The notes: generated by a model not told the origin, from the letters alone. 64,000 bases of DNA from Mycolicibacterium tusciae (GCF_002086795.1 NZ_MVIM01000008.1:1-64000), one strand, 5' to 3'; counted from the first letter of the stretch, positions 52,664 to 61,487 are shown. Made by a program: numbers and translations.

Positions 52664-53808
52664 GACTGGAACCCAAGGGTTTTCGCCGCGAGGCCGGTGA
52701 GGATCTCCGTCGTGCCGCCGCCGATGCCGAGGATGCGCATATCCCGGTACTGCCGCTCCACTTCGGATTCGCTCATGTATCCCATCCCGCCGAACAACTG
52801 CACGGCCTGATTGGCCACCCACTCGCCGGCCTCGACGGCGGTGTTCTTCGCGAAGCACACCTCCGTGATCAGGTTGGTCTCACCCGCGAGCTGTCGTTCC
52901 ACCACGTTGCGGGTGTAGACGCGGGCCACATCGATGCGCCGCGCCATTTCGGCCAGCGTGTTCTGCACGGATTGCCGTGTGATCAACGGCCTGCCGAACG
53001 TTTCACGGTTGCGGCACCATTCGACGGTCAGGTCGAGGCACCGTTGCGCACTCGCGTATGCCTGCGCGGCCAGCCCGACGCGTTCGGAGACGAATGCGCC
53101 TGCGATTTGGATGAATCCGGTGTTCTCTCCGCCGATGAGGTTGGCGGCGGGCACCCGCGCATCCGTGTAGGAGAGCTCAGCGGTGTCACTGGACCGCCAC
53201 CCCATTTTGTCCAGTTTGCGGCTGACCTCGAATCCGGGTGTGTTCTTGTCGACGACGATCAGCGAGACACCCGCAGCGCCGTCGCCTCCCGTGCGGGCCG
53301 CGGTCACCACATAGTCCGCCCGCACGCCGGAGGTGATGTAGGTCTTCGCGCCGTTGATGACGTAATCGTCGCCATCGCGGACGGCGCGCGTGGTCAGGTG
53401 CCCGACGTCCGAACCGCCGCCCGGTTCGGTGATGGCCAGGCTGCCGATCAGGTCGCCGCGCAGTGTCGGCCGCACATAGGTGTCGATCAACCGCTCGTCG
53501 CCGGAGGCGATCATGTGCGGCACCGAGATCCCGCAGGTGAACAGCGAGGCGAAGACGCCGCCGGGTGCGCCGGAGTAGTGCATCTCCTCGCAGATGACCA
53601 CCGCGTCCGCACCGTCGCCACCACCCCCGCCGACGGCTTCGGGCATGCCTGCCCCCAGCAGGCCCGCATCGCCCGCCTTGCGGTGCAGATCGCGGGGCAG
53701 GTCGCCGCTGCGCTCCCACTCGTCGACGTTGGGCAGGATCTCGCGTTCTGCGAACGCCCGCACCGTCTTTCGAAGTTGTTCCCGTTCCGGGGTGTGCCAG
53801 ATGCTCAA
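52660..53808 (-). CDS. fadE13: acyl-CoA dehydrogenase (FadE13-like)
   Basis: A 382-residue acyl-CoA dehydrogenase: SLAITEPGGGSDVGHLTTRAVRDGDDYVINGAKTYITSG in the middle and AVQLFGGMGYMSESEVERQYRDMRILGIGGGTTEI at the C-terminus, typical of isovaleryl- or citronellyl-CoA type enzymes. The start is TTG at 53808, overlapping the atuA stop (TTGA), and the protein begins [14 protein letters not shown]. It matches Rv0975c. Its place between atuA and the carboxylase suits a pathway that dehydrogenates and then carboxylates a branched acyl-CoA. Confidence 0.92.
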   Translation of the reverse strand: MSIWHTPEREQLRKTVRAFAEREILPNVDEWERSGDLPRDLHRKAGDAGLLGAGMPEAVGGGGGDGADAVVICEEMHYSGAPGGVFASLFTCGISVPHMIASGDERLIDTYVRPTLRGDLIGSLAITEPGGGSDVGHLTTRAVRDGDDYVINGAKTYITSGVRADYVVTAARTGGDGAAGVSLIVVDKNTPGFEVSRKLDKMGWRSSDTAELSYTDARVPAANLIGGENTGFIQIAGAFVSERVGLAAQAYASAQRCLDLTVEWCRNRETFGRPLITRQSVQNTLAEMARRIDVARVYTRNVVERQLAGETNLITEVCFAKNTAVEAGEWVANQAVQLFGGMGYMSESEVERQYRDMRILGIGGGTTEILTGLAAKTLGFQS

Positions 53809-55517
53809 GACAAGAACTCCTCAGGGATGTCGACATGGCGGCTGCGTAGCCATTCACCAAGACCTTTGGCCTGCGGATCGAAGCGGGCCTGATAGGCCAC
53901 CCCTTGACCGAGGATGCCCTCGATCAAGAAGTTGACCGCCCGCAGCCGAGGCAGCAGGTGGCGGGTGACTTCCAGATCCGCTGTCTCAGGCAGTAACTCG
54001 CGAAGCTTGTCGACGGTCAGGGTGTGCGCCAGCCACTGCCAGTGGTCGTCGCGGCGGACCCACAACCCGACGTTGGCACTACCGCCCTTGTCGCCGCTGC
54101 GCGCGCCCGCAATCCGTCCCAGCGGCACGCGTCGGGTGGCGCCGTCGGGGAGTGGTTCGGGCAATGCCGGCGGCGGGGCATCCGCCAGGTCCAGTGTCTC
54201 GGAGGCCGGGGCGATGTCGGTGCGGCTGCCGTCGGCGTGCACGGCGACATGGGCGACCTCGGTGGCGGGCACGAATGCGGGGTGGAATACGCCGTAGATC
54301 TGACCGTCACCCGGCGGCGCGGTGCTGGTGAAACCGGGATAGCTGGCCAACGCGAGTTCGACAGCCGCCGAGGAGAATTGACGTCCGACGTTGGCCGGAT
54401 CGGGGTCGCGCACCACGCATCGCAGCAGCGCGCTGGCGGCTTCCTCGGTGTCGGCGTCGGCGTGATCGGTGCGCGCCAGTGTCCACTGCATCTCGGCGGG
54501 CTTGTCCGCCAGGGCGCTCTCGAGCTGTCTGCGTACCAGCGAGGCCTTGGCCTCGATGTCCAATCCGGTGAGTACCAAGGTCATCTCGTTGCGGTATCCA
54601 CCGATGCTGTTGAGCGAGACCTTCAACGTCGGAGGCGGTGCTTCGCCCGTCACCCCGCTGATGCGAACGCGGTCCGGCCCGTCGTCGCTGAGTTCGATGG
54701 TGTCGACGCGCAGTGTCGCATCGGGATTGGCGTATCGCGCACCGGTGATCTCGTAGAGCAGTTGTGCGGTGACGGTGTCGATGGTGACCGCTCCGCCGGT
54801 ACCCGGGTGTTTGGTGATGACCGACGATCCGTCGGAGTGGATTTCGGCGAGTGGAAAGCCCGGATGGGTGAGGTCGGCTATCTCGGTGAAGAACGAGTAG
54901 TTGCCGCCGGTGGCCTGCGCGCCACACTCGATGACGTGGCCGGCGGCGATCGCGCCCGCGAGCCGGTCGTGGTCGGTGCGACCCCATCCGTGGTGCGCGG
55001 CGGCCGGCCCGACGATGACCGACGCGTCGGTGACGCGACCGGTGACGACGACGTCCGCGCCGGAGTTCAGGCAGTCGACGATGCCCCACGCCCCGAGGTA
55101 CGCGTTGGCCGCCAGCGCCGTAGCGGCTCCGAAGCCCAACTCTTCGGCTCGCGGCAGCAGATCGTCGCCCTCGACGTGGGCCACCCGCACGCTCAGCCCG
55201 AGGCGGTCCGCCAGATCGCGCACCGCCTGCGCCAACCCGGCGGGGTTGAGGCCGCCGGCGTTCGCGACGATCCGCACGCCGCGATCCAGCGCGGTGCCGA
55301 GGCACTCCTCGAGCTGGATCAGAAAGGTCTTCGCGTAGCCGCGGTCGGGCGACTTGACGCGGTCGCGGGCCAGGATCAGCATCGTGAGTTCGGCGAGGTA
55401 GTCACCGGTGAGATAGTCCAGCTCACCGCCGGTGAGCATCTCCCGCATGGCCGCGAGACGGTCACCATAGAAGCCCGAGTAGTTGCCGATGCGGACCGCT
55501 GCAGAACTAGTAGCCAC
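53805..55517 (-). CDS. acyclic terpene utilisation AtuA family protein (Rv0976c-like)
   Basis: A 570-residue protein. The N-terminal DUF1446 domain (about 5-450) begins [21 protein letters not shown] and has [20 protein letters not shown] and [14 protein letters not shown]. The C-terminal AtuA-like domain (about 460-560) has [20 protein letters not shown]. AtuA is required for citronellol/geraniol use in Pseudomonas, but its chemistry is unknown. It is the first gene of an operon of six minus-strand genes joined by overlaps of a few bases. Two repeats resembling operators lie 20-55 bp upstream. Confidence 0.9.
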   Translation of the reverse strand: MATSSAAVRIGNYSGFYGDRLAAMREMLTGGELDYLTGDYLAELTMLILARDRVKSPDRGYAKTFLIQLEECLGTALDRGVRIVANAGGLNPAGLAQAVRDLADRLGLSVRVAHVEGDDLLPRAEELGFGAATALAANAYLGAWGIVDCLNSGADVVVTGRVTDASVIVGPAAAHHGWGRTDHDRLAGAIAAGHVIECGAQATGGNYSFFTEIADLTHPGFPLAEIHSDGSSVITKHPGTGGAVTIDTVTAQLLYEITGARYANPDATLRVDTIELSDDGPDRVRISGVTGEAPPPTLKVSLNSIGGYRNEMTLVLTGLDIEAKASLVRRQLESALADKPAEMQWTLARTDHADADTEEAASALLRCVVRDPDPANVGRQFSSAAVELALASYPGFTSTAPPGDGQIYGVFHPAFVPATEVAHVAVHADGSRTDIAPASETLDLADAPPPALPEPLPDGATRRVPLGRIAGARSGDKGGSANVGLWVRRDDHWQWLAHTLTVDKLRELLPETADLEVTRHLLPRLRAVNFLIEGILGQGVAYQARFDPQAKGLGEWLRSRHVDIPEEFLS

Positions 55518-55537
55518 GCGCCTCCTTGCGACGTATC

Positions 55538-55570
55538 AACCAACCGGTAGGTTAGCGGGTACCGGTGGTA
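55538..55570. promoter_or_regulatory. two inverted repeats upstream of the acyl-CoA operon
   Basis: AACCAACCGGTAGGTT (55538-55553) is a palindrome except at one base pair. TACC-GGT-GGTA (55560-55570) is a perfect 4-bp inverted repeat with a 3-base centre. They lie 21-53 bp from the ATG at 55517, where they would overlap the operon promoter. TetR-type repressors of acyl-CoA operons bind such ACC-GGT repeats; no regulator gene is adjacent. Confidence 0.5.
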
Positions 55571-55704
55571 TCGCGCCAAGCCACTCCGCTGTTTTGGAGG
55601 CTACGCAGGTCACCGGCTATCCTGAAGAGCAATTGCCGATGCCTGAGTCGTTGCGCGGCACATACTTCATCAGAGATAGACCCTCGACTAGGAGATTTTC
55701 AATC

Positions 55705-55878
55705 ATGGCTGTTCCCAAGCGGAGGATGTCGCGCGCGAATACCCGTAGCCGGCGTTCGCAGTGGAAGGCCAAGCGCACCGAGCTCGTCGGCGTGACGGTT
55801 GCTGGTCAGCAGCACAAGGTGCCGCGCCGTCTGCTCAAGGCGGCCCGGCTCGGCCTGATCGATCTCGACCGCCGCTGA
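55705..55878 (+). CDS. rpmF: 50S ribosomal protein L32
   Basis: A 57-residue basic ribosomal protein beginning [21 protein letters not shown] and ending [17 protein letters not shown], as in other mycobacteria. It lacks the CxxC pairs of the zinc-binding L32 form, so it is the zinc-independent type. AGGAG lies 10 nt before ATG 55705. It matches Rv0979A. Confidence 0.95.
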   Translation: MAVPKRRMSRANTRSRRSQWKAKRTELVGVTVAGQQHKVPRRLLKAARLGLIDLDRR

Positions 55879-55907
55879 TACTTTCGCGCAAGCCCAGATC
55901 GGCGCGC

Positions 55908-55925
55908 CTCTCAGGCCGCTCTCAG
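55908..55925 (+). promoter_or_regulatory. candidate MprA box before mprA
   Basis: CTCTCAG occurs at 55908-55914 and again at 55919-55925, 11 bp apart, close to one helical turn. MprA binds two loosely conserved direct repeats of this kind upstream of its own gene and pepD. The site ends 16 bp before the mprA start, consistent with autoregulation. TTGACA at 55934-55939 lies too close to the start to be a standard -35 for it. Confidence 0.6.
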
Positions 55926-55941
55926 ACAGCGGGTTGACACT

Positions 55942-56634
55942 GTGGCTGTGCGAATACTTGTCGTCGACGATGACCGCGCTGTGCGCGAATCGCTGCGTCG
56001 ATCGCTCTCCTTCAATGGTTACTCCGTCGAGCTGGCGCAGGACGGACTCGAAGCTCTCGATCTGATCGCCAGCGATCGGCCGGATGCCGTCGTGCTGGAC
56101 GTCATGATGCCGCGGCTGGACGGCCTCGAGGTGTGCCGTCAGCTCCGCAGCACCGGTGACGACCTGCCGATACTCGTGCTGACCGCGCGCGACTCGGTCT
56201 CCGAACGCGTCGCCGGCCTGGACGCAGGCGCCGACGACTATCTCCCGAAGCCGTTCGCGCTGGAGGAACTGCTCGCCCGCATGCGCGCCCTGCTGCGGCG
56301 CACGTCGCCCGATGAGGGCACGGATACACCGGCGATGACGTTCTCCGACTTGTCGCTGGACCCGGTCACTCGCGAGGTCACCCGCGGTCAACGTTCGATC
56401 AGCCTGACGCGCACCGAGTTCGCGCTGCTCGAGATGCTCATCGCGAACCCGCGGCGGGTGCTCACCCGCAGCCGCATCCTCGAAGAGGTGTGGGGTTTCG
56501 ACTTCCCGACCTCGGGCAACGCCCTCGAGGTGTACGTCGGCTACCTCCGCCGTAAGACCGAGGCCGAAGGAGAGCCGAGACTGATCCACACCGTGCGCGG
56601 GGTGGGTTATGTGCTGCGCGAGACACCTCCCTGA
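55942..56634 (+). CDS. mprA: response regulator MprA
   Basis: A 230-residue OmpR-family regulator of envelope stress. Receiver domain (1-115): [16 protein letters not shown], phospho-acceptor Asp in [12 protein letters not shown] (about residue 49), LTARD and LPKPF. The winged helix domain (about 130-228) has [32 protein letters not shown]. Nearly identical to M. tuberculosis MprA (Rv0981), which controls sigB, sigE and pepD. Start at GTG 55942; mprB overlaps its stop by one base. Confidence 0.97.
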   Translation: MAVRILVVDDDRAVRESLRRSLSFNGYSVELAQDGLEALDLIASDRPDAVVLDVMMPRLDGLEVCRQLRSTGDDLPILVLTARDSVSERVAGLDAGADDYLPKPFALEELLARMRALLRRTSPDEGTDTPAMTFSDLSLDPVTREVTRGQRSISLTRTEFALLEMLIANPRRVLTRSRILEEVWGFDFPTSGNALEVYVGYLRRKTEAEGEPRLIHTVRGVGYVLRETPP

Positions 56635-58121
56635 TGTCAGCTCGGAAATCCTCGCCTCGGCCCGGGCCATATCCACAGGCGGCGCAGTCGACGGCCAGTT
56701 CGTTGTCGCTGCGCTGGCGGGTGATGCTGCTCGCGATGTCGATGGTGGCGATGGTGGTGGTCTTGATGGCCGTCGCCGTGTACGCCGTCGTCTCGCGCGC
56801 GCTCTACGACGATATGGACAACCAGCTGCACAGCCGTGCCAGCCTGCTGATCGAAAGTGGCTCGCTGACCACCGATCCCGGTAAGGCGATCGAGGGCACC
56901 GCGTACTCCGACGTGAACGCGATGCTGGTCAATCCCGGCCGCTCGATTTTCACCGCGAACCAGCAGGGGCAGACGCTGCCACTGGGTGATCCCGAGAAAG
57001 CCGTCATCCGTGGCGACCTGTGGATGTCGAAGCGATCTGTCGACCAACAGCGGGTGCTGGCCCTGCATCTGTCCAACGGCAGTACGTTGCTGATCTCCAA
57101 GAGCCTGGTGCCGACCGACAAGCTGCTCAAGCGGTTGGGCACCGTGCTGCTCATCGTCGGTGGGGTCGGCGTGGTGGTGGCCGCGATGGCAGGCGGTGCC
57201 GTCGCCCGCGCGGGGCTGAGGCCGGTGGCGCGGCTCACATCGGCGGCGGAGCGCGTTGCGCGCACCGACGATCTGAGGCCGATTCCGGTATACGGCAGCG
57301 ACGAACTCGCCCGTCTCACCGAGGCTTTCAACATGATGCTGCGTGCCTTGGCCGAATCGCGTGAGCGGCAAGCACGGCTGGTCACCGACGCCGGCCACGA
57401 ACTGCGCACCCCGCTGACGTCGTTGCGCACCAACGTCGAACTGCTGATGGCATCGATGGCCCCTGGCGCACCGCGGCTGCCCGAGGAGGAGATGGCGGGC
57501 CTGCGCGAAGACGTCATCGCTCAGATCGAAGAGCTGTCCACCCTCGTCGGCGATCTGGTCGACCTGACCCGCGACGAAGCCGGCGTCGTCATTCACGAGC
57601 CCGTCGACATGACCGAGATCGTCGACCGCTCGCTGGAGCGAGTTCGCCGTCGCCGCAACGACATTGAGTTCGATGTGAACCTGGTGCCGTGGCAGGTCTA
57701 CGGTGACGGCGTCGGCCTGGGCCGCGCGGTGCTCAACGTGCTCGACAACGCCGCCAAGTGGAGCCCGCCCGGCGGACGGGTCGGTGTGCGGTTGTCACAG
57801 GTCGATTCGATGCACGCCGAATTGGTGATCACCGATCAGGGCCCCGGTATCCCGCCGCAGGAACGGCGGTTCGTGTTCGAGCGCTTCTTCCGCTCGACCT
57901 CCGCACGTGCGATGCCGGGATCGGGTCTGGGTCTGGCGATCGTGAAACAGGTTGTGCTCAAGCATGGCGGCTCGTTGCGCGTCGAGTACGCCGTGCCGGG
58001 CGGGCAGCCGCCCGGCACCGCGATACACATGGTGCTGCCGGGCAGACCGATACCCGGTGAGTCCGCGCGACACGCGGTCACAGGCGTGGACTTGCCCGTG
58101 GTCAGCGTCGACAATGATTAG
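56634..58121 (+). CDS. mprB: sensor histidine kinase MprB
   Basis: A 495-residue kinase. Membrane helices near residues 28-50 and 160-182 enclose the external sensor region. HAMP (about 185-240) contains RPVARLTSAAERVA; the phospho-acceptor His is in DAGHELRTPLTSLRTN (about residue 250). The ATPase region has LDNAAKWSPPGG (N box) and DQGPGIPPQERRFVFERFFRS / GSGLGLAIVKQV (G boxes). It phosphorylates MprA and is known in M. tuberculosis to interact with DnaK and PepD. ATG overlaps mprA (TGATG). Confidence 0.96.
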   Translation: MSARKSSPRPGPYPQAAQSTASSLSLRWRVMLLAMSMVAMVVVLMAVAVYAVVSRALYDDMDNQLHSRASLLIESGSLTTDPGKAIEGTAYSDVNAMLVNPGRSIFTANQQGQTLPLGDPEKAVIRGDLWMSKRSVDQQRVLALHLSNGSTLLISKSLVPTDKLLKRLGTVLLIVGGVGVVVAAMAGGAVARAGLRPVARLTSAAERVARTDDLRPIPVYGSDELARLTEAFNMMLRALAESRERQARLVTDAGHELRTPLTSLRTNVELLMASMAPGAPRLPEEEMAGLREDVIAQIEELSTLVGDLVDLTRDEAGVVIHEPVDMTEIVDRSLERVRRRRNDIEFDVNLVPWQVYGDGVGLGRAVLNVLDNAAKWSPPGGRVGVRLSQVDSMHAELVITDQGPGIPPQERRFVFERFFRSTSARAMPGSGLGLAIVKQVVLKHGGSLRVEYAVPGGQPPGTAIHMVLPGRPIPGESARHAVTGVDLPVVSVDND

Positions 58122-58165
58122 CCTAGGCGCGCTCTGGGGAAGCAACTCTGTGCATGTCCCGAACG

Positions 58166-58186
58166 TTCTCTAAGTGGATTCTCAGC
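58166..58186 (+). promoter_or_regulatory. candidate MprA box before pepD
   Basis: TTCTCTAA (58166-58173) and TTCTCAGC (58179-58186) are direct repeats 13 bp apart, like the MprA-type repeats in the mprA upstream region. They lie about 80 bp before the pepD start. MprA is known to activate pepD in M. tuberculosis. Confidence 0.5.
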
Positions 58187-58265
58187 CCGCTTAGGCAACT
58201 TTGACAGTGCGAACGCCGTTGTTCTGGATGTCGGACCCACAACAGGAAAAGAGCACCGCAGCGAC

Positions 58266-59633
58266 ATGACCAACCATCCGAGGTATTCGCCGCCACCGCC
58301 ACCGGGTCGTCGCCCCGAGCCCGCGGCCGCCGGATACCCCGGTGCGCAGCGGCCCGATCCGTACCAGCAGCAGCCGTATGACTGGCGGTACCAGACGCAA
58401 CAGCAGCCTTTTCGTGCCCCCTACGATCCGTATAGTGGTGCGCCGCAGCCGGCCACGGCGCGGTTTCCCCACGCGCCCCTTCCGCTGCAGCAGGCCCAGA
58501 AGCGTTCTCGCGCAGGCTCTTTGATCGCCGGCGCCATCGCAGTCGCGGTCGTGTCCGCCGGTGTGGGCGGTGGAGTGGCGCTGCTCGTGCAGTCCGAGCG
58601 GCCCGCGGCGTCGTCGACCATCAACGGCGCCGCTCCCGGTCAGCCCGTCGCCAGCCTGCCCGCCGGCTCGGTCGAACAGGTCGCGGCCAAGGTGGTGCCC
58701 AGCGTGGTGAAGCTCGAGGTGGATCTCGGCAGGCAATCCGAGGAGGGCTCCGGGATCATCCTGTCGCAGGACGGCCTCATCCTGACCAACAACCACGTCG
58801 TCACCGCGGCGTCAAAAGACGGGCCCGGCGGCCCGGGCGGTCCGCCGGCACCCACTGGTGGCGGCGGCGCGCAGACCAAGGTGACGTTCGCCGACGGCCG
58901 CAGCGCCCCGTTCACGGTGGTCGGAACCGACCCCAGCAGCGACATCGCCGTGGTGCGCGCCCAGGGAGTGACGGGTCTGACGCCGATCACCGTCGGCTCG
59001 TCGGCCAACCTGCGTGTCGGCCAGGACGTCGTGGCGATCGGTTCGCCGCTCGGGCTCGAGGGCACGGTGACCACCGGCATCATCAGCGCGCTGAACCGGC
59101 CTGTTGCCGCCGGTGGCGACATCCGCAACCAGAACACGGTGCTGGATGCGGTGCAGACCGACGCCGCCATCAACCCCGGTAACTCCGGGGGTGCGCTGGT
59201 CAACATGAATGGCGAGTTGGTCGGCGTCAACTCGGCCATCGCCACATTGGGCGGCGACGCCGATGGCGCGGCGCAGGGCGGTTCGATCGGGCTCGGGTTC
59301 GCCATCCCGGTCGACCAGGCCAAGCGCATCGCCGACGAGCTGATCGAGAACGGCACCGCCTCGCACGCCTCGCTGGGTGTCCAGGTCGGTAACGACGCGA
59401 CGGTCGACGGTGCCCGCATCGTCGAGGTGACCGGCGGCGGTGCCGCCGCCGCCGCGGGCCTACCCAGTGGTGTCGTCGTGACCAAGGTCGACGACCGGGT
59501 GATCAACAGCGCCGATGCGCTGGTCGCGGCGGTGCGATCCAGGGCGCCCGGCGACAAGCTGACGCTCACGTACCTCGATACCGCCGGCAAGGCGCAGACC
59601 GTGGAAGTCACACTCGGCAAGGCCCAGCAGTGA
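58266..59633 (+). CDS. pepD: HtrA-type serine protease PepD
   Basis: A 455-residue membrane-anchored protease. A Pro/Gln-rich cytoplasmic N-part (1-80) is followed by a helix (about 85-108, AGSLIAGAIAVAVVSAGVGGG). The trypsin-like domain has catalytic His in LTNNHVVT, Asp in SSDIAVVRAQG and Ser in NPGNSGGALV. The C-terminal PDZ domain (about 360-450) begins ASLGVQVGNDATVDGARIVEV. It degrades misfolded exported proteins and feeds back on MprAB. It matches Rv0983. Confidence 0.96.
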   Translation: MTNHPRYSPPPPPGRRPEPAAAGYPGAQRPDPYQQQPYDWRYQTQQQPFRAPYDPYSGAPQPATARFPHAPLPLQQAQKRSRAGSLIAGAIAVAVVSAGVGGGVALLVQSERPAASSTINGAAPGQPVASLPAGSVEQVAAKVVPSVVKLEVDLGRQSEEGSGIILSQDGLILTNNHVVTAASKDGPGGPGGPPAPTGGGGAQTKVTFADGRSAPFTVVGTDPSSDIAVVRAQGVTGLTPITVGSSANLRVGQDVVAIGSPLGLEGTVTTGIISALNRPVAAGGDIRNQNTVLDAVQTDAAINPGNSGGALVNMNGELVGVNSAIATLGGDADGAAQGGSIGLGFAIPVDQAKRIADELIENGTASHASLGVQVGNDATVDGARIVEVTGGGAAAAAGLPSGVVVTKVDDRVINSADALVAAVRSRAPGDKLTLTYLDTAGKAQTVEVTLGKAQQ

Positions 59634-59710
59634 GGCCCACTGTGACCTCCGGACCGACGACCCTGAGAGTGGCTGCGCCGCTGTCGCTGCCCGGATATAC
59701 GGTTGGCGTC

Positions 59711-60208
59711 ATGGAACAGCCAGGGGAGTTGGTGGGCCGAGCTTTGGTCGTCGTGGTGGACGACCGCACTGCGCATGGCGACGAGGAGGACCACAGCGGT
59801 CCGCTGGTCACCGAACTGTTAGGTGAAGCGGGCTTCGTCGTGGACGGCGTGGTCGTGGTGGCCGCCGATGAGGTCGAGATCCGTAACGCGCTGAACACCG
59901 CGGTCATCGGTGGAGTGGACCTGGTGGTGTCGGTCGGCGGGACCGGTGTCACGCCGCGTGACGTCACCCCCGAGGCGACGGTCGATCTGCTCGATCGCGA
60001 GCTGCTGGGTATCGCGGAGGCACTACGGGCGTCCGGGTTGTCTGCCGGCGTCGCCGATGCCGGACTGTCACGCGGCCTGGCAGGAATCTCCGGGAGCACG
60101 CTGGTCGTGAATCTGGCCGGATCTCGCGCCGCGGTGCGCGATGGTATGGCGACCCTTACTCCGCTGGCTGTTCAGATCATTGGACAGCTGTCGAGTCTCG
60201 AGATCTAA
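59711..60208 (+). CDS. moaB2: molybdenum cofactor biosynthesis protein MoaB2-like
   Basis: A 165-residue MogA/MoaB-fold protein: RALVVVVDDRTAHGDEEDHSGPLVTELL at the N-terminus, VVSVGGTGVTPRDVTPEAT and GISGSTLVVNLAGSRAAVRDGM in the C half, the family's molybdopterin-binding motifs. It would act on molybdopterin, though its exact role is uncertain in mycobacteria. ATG 59711 matches M. tuberculosis MoaB2 (Rv0984). It follows pepD by 77 bp and is probably the last gene of the mprA operon. Confidence 0.92.
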   Translation: MEQPGELVGRALVVVVDDRTAHGDEEDHSGPLVTELLGEAGFVVDGVVVVAADEVEIRNALNTAVIGGVDLVVSVGGTGVTPRDVTPEATVDLLDRELLGIAEALRASGLSAGVADAGLSRGLAGISGSTLVVNLAGSRAAVRDGMATLTPLAVQIIGQLSSLEI

Positions 60209-60236
60209 GAGTTATCTGTGAGCGATCGCGCGAAAG

Positions 60237-60252
60237 TGTGATCTTTGTCACA
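60237..60252. promoter_or_regulatory. perfect CRP consensus site
   Basis: TGTGATCTTTGTCACA matches TGTGA-N6-TCACA at every defined position. It lies 14 bp before the 51-aa gene and 28 bp after moaB2. The closeness to the start suggests repression, or a promoter further upstream in moaB2. The porin promoters lie 360 bp further on. Confidence 0.75.
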
Positions 60253-60265
60253 GCTGAGGAGGGCC

Positions 60266-60421
60266 ATGGCTGACCGGTCGGAGCGCCCGCGTGACGCGAT
60301 GGACGAGATTTTCGGCGACGAGCTACGTCCGAAGTCTATTGACGATCGTGAGAATTCATTTGCCGACGAAAATCGGCACGATGAGTGGTTGCAGGAGAAC
60401 ACGCCTCCGCACCATCAGTGA
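60266..60421 (+). CDS. conserved small acidic protein (51 aa)
   Basis: A 51-residue ORF with a strong GAGGAGGG ribosome site directly before ATG 60266. It reads MADRSERPRDAMDEIFGDE, then RENSFADENRHDEWLQENTPPHHQ. It is rich in Asp, Glu, Arg and His and has no signal peptide or membrane helix. No family is known to me. The spacing, codon use and ribosome site support a real gene; the moaB2-porin setting matches the M. smegmatis mspC region. A perfect CRP site is 14 bp upstream. Confidence 0.7.
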   Translation: MADRSERPRDAMDEIFGDELRPKSIDDRENSFADENRHDEWLQENTPPHHQ

Positions 60422-60610
60422 GCTGCGGATATGCCTCGTAGAGGAATGTCGCGCACGTTGCCTTGATCTTGACCCCCGTGCCTGGCCGCCGGGGCGAATT
60501 GCCGGACCCGACGGGCCGCGTCACGGCCCCCATGACGCAAGTATCGGCGTTACTGGAGTGAGCAAAGTGGTAGATCTGGTAACGCCCTCCCAGCTATTTG
60601 CGATCTCACG

Positions 60611-60639
60611 TTGCCGGGGTGATGCCCGACCGTTATGTT
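60611..60639 (+). promoter_or_regulatory. promoter of porin gene 1
   Basis: TTGCCG (60611-60616), 17-bp spacer, TATGTT (60634-60639). The same layout recurs before the second porin. Transcription from here would give a leader of about 155 nt before ATG 60803, containing a four-codon ORF ATGAGTAAGACGTAA (60653-60667). The rest of 60422-60802 holds only a short GGGCCG/CGGCCC hairpin (60513-60529) and the leader. Confidence 0.6.
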
Positions 60640-60802
60640 CCTCGTGTCAACGATGAGTAAGACGTAAGAGCAGTATGTGAAGTTTCTCATTTGAGTCACA
60701 TGCGACTCCTGCGTCGTGTGTGGTGTCCGCAGCAGTGCCAGGCACGAACAACAAAACACAGTGGTCCACTCGGGGGTCACTGTCGACATAGCTAGGGAGA
60801 AC

Positions 60803-61432
60803 ATGAAGGTATTCAGTCGGGTGCTGATTGCGATGGTTGCCGCCATCGCGTCTTTGTTCGTGAGCACTGGCACCTCTCACGCCGGGCTGGACAACGAGCT
60901 GAGCCTCGTTGACGGCCAAGACCGGACGCTGACCGTCCAGCAGTGGGACACCTTTCTCAATGGTGTGTTCCCGTTGGACCGCAACCGGCTGACCCGCGAG
61001 TGGTTCCACAGCGGTCGCGCGAAGTACATCGTCGCCGGCGCGGGAGCCGAGGAGTTCGAGGGCACCCTGGAGCTGGGTTACCAGATCGGCTTCCCGTGGT
61101 CGCTGGGTGTGGGCATCAACTTCAGCTACACCACCCCCAACGTCCTGCTGGACCAGTTCTCGCCAACGGCTCCGCTGGGCCCGGCGTTCACCACGCCGAA
61201 CCTGTTCCCCGGTGTGTCGATCAGCGCTGACCTCGGCAACGGCCCCGGTATCCAGGAAGTCGCCACCTTCTCGGTGGATGTCGCCGGTCCGTCCGGTGGT
61301 GTGGCGGTGTCCAACGCGCACGGCACGGTGACCGGTGCTGCCGGTGGTGTGCTGTTGCGTCCGTTCGCTCGGCTCATCTCGTCGGCTGGTGACAGCGTCA
61401 CCACCTACGGCGAGCCTTGGAACATGAACTAA
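60803..61432 (+). CDS. MspA-family porin, copy 1
   Basis: A 209-residue outer-membrane porin; signal peptide of 27 residues (MKVFSRVLIAMVAAIAS...TSHA), mature 182 residues starting GLDNELSLVDGQDRTL. It is almost identical to M. smegmatis MspA except at the constriction loop: where MspA has LIDDGDITAPPFG (D90, D91), this has LLDQFSPTAPLG, so D90 stays, D91 is Gln and the loop is two residues shorter. It should form an octameric goblet for small hydrophilic solutes. AGGGAG precedes ATG 60803. A strong terminator follows. Confidence 0.96.
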   Translation: MKVFSRVLIAMVAAIASLFVSTGTSHAGLDNELSLVDGQDRTLTVQQWDTFLNGVFPLDRNRLTREWFHSGRAKYIVAGAGAEEFEGTLELGYQIGFPWSLGVGINFSYTTPNVLLDQFSPTAPLGPAFTTPNLFPGVSISADLGNGPGIQEVATFSVDVAGPSGGVAVSNAHGTVTGAAGGVLLRPFARLISSAGDSVTTYGEPWNMN

Positions 61433-61451
61433 CACCTCTCCCAGGCAAATT

Positions 61452-61487
61452 GGGGTCCCCCGGAGAAATCCGGGGGACCCCTTTTTT
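61452..61487 (+). terminator. rho-independent terminator of porin 1
   Basis: GGGGTCCCCCGG (61452-61463), 6-nt loop, CCGGGGGACCCC (61470-61481), then six T (61482-61487). It is a perfect 12-bp GC-rich stem with a U-run, a textbook terminator, here 19 bp after the porin stop. Confidence 0.9.

Noticed and set aside
55934..55939. TTGACA as the mprA -35 box
   Set aside because: It lies 3 bp before the start codon, so a matching -10 would fall inside the gene.
58122..58265. Possible small RNA gene between mprB and pepD
   Set aside because: No stable hairpin or terminator was seen; the MprA-type repeats explain the conservation-like features.
60513..60529. GGGCCG-CGTCA-CGGCCC hairpin as a terminator
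   Set aside because: The stem is only 6 bp, with no U-run. It may be chance in GC-rich DNA, so it is noted only in the leader entry.
60716..60802. 29-codon N-terminal extension of porin 1 from a GTG
   Set aside because: The MspA signal peptide begins at ATG 60803 with a ribosome site. The extension lies in the leader that differs from copy 2.
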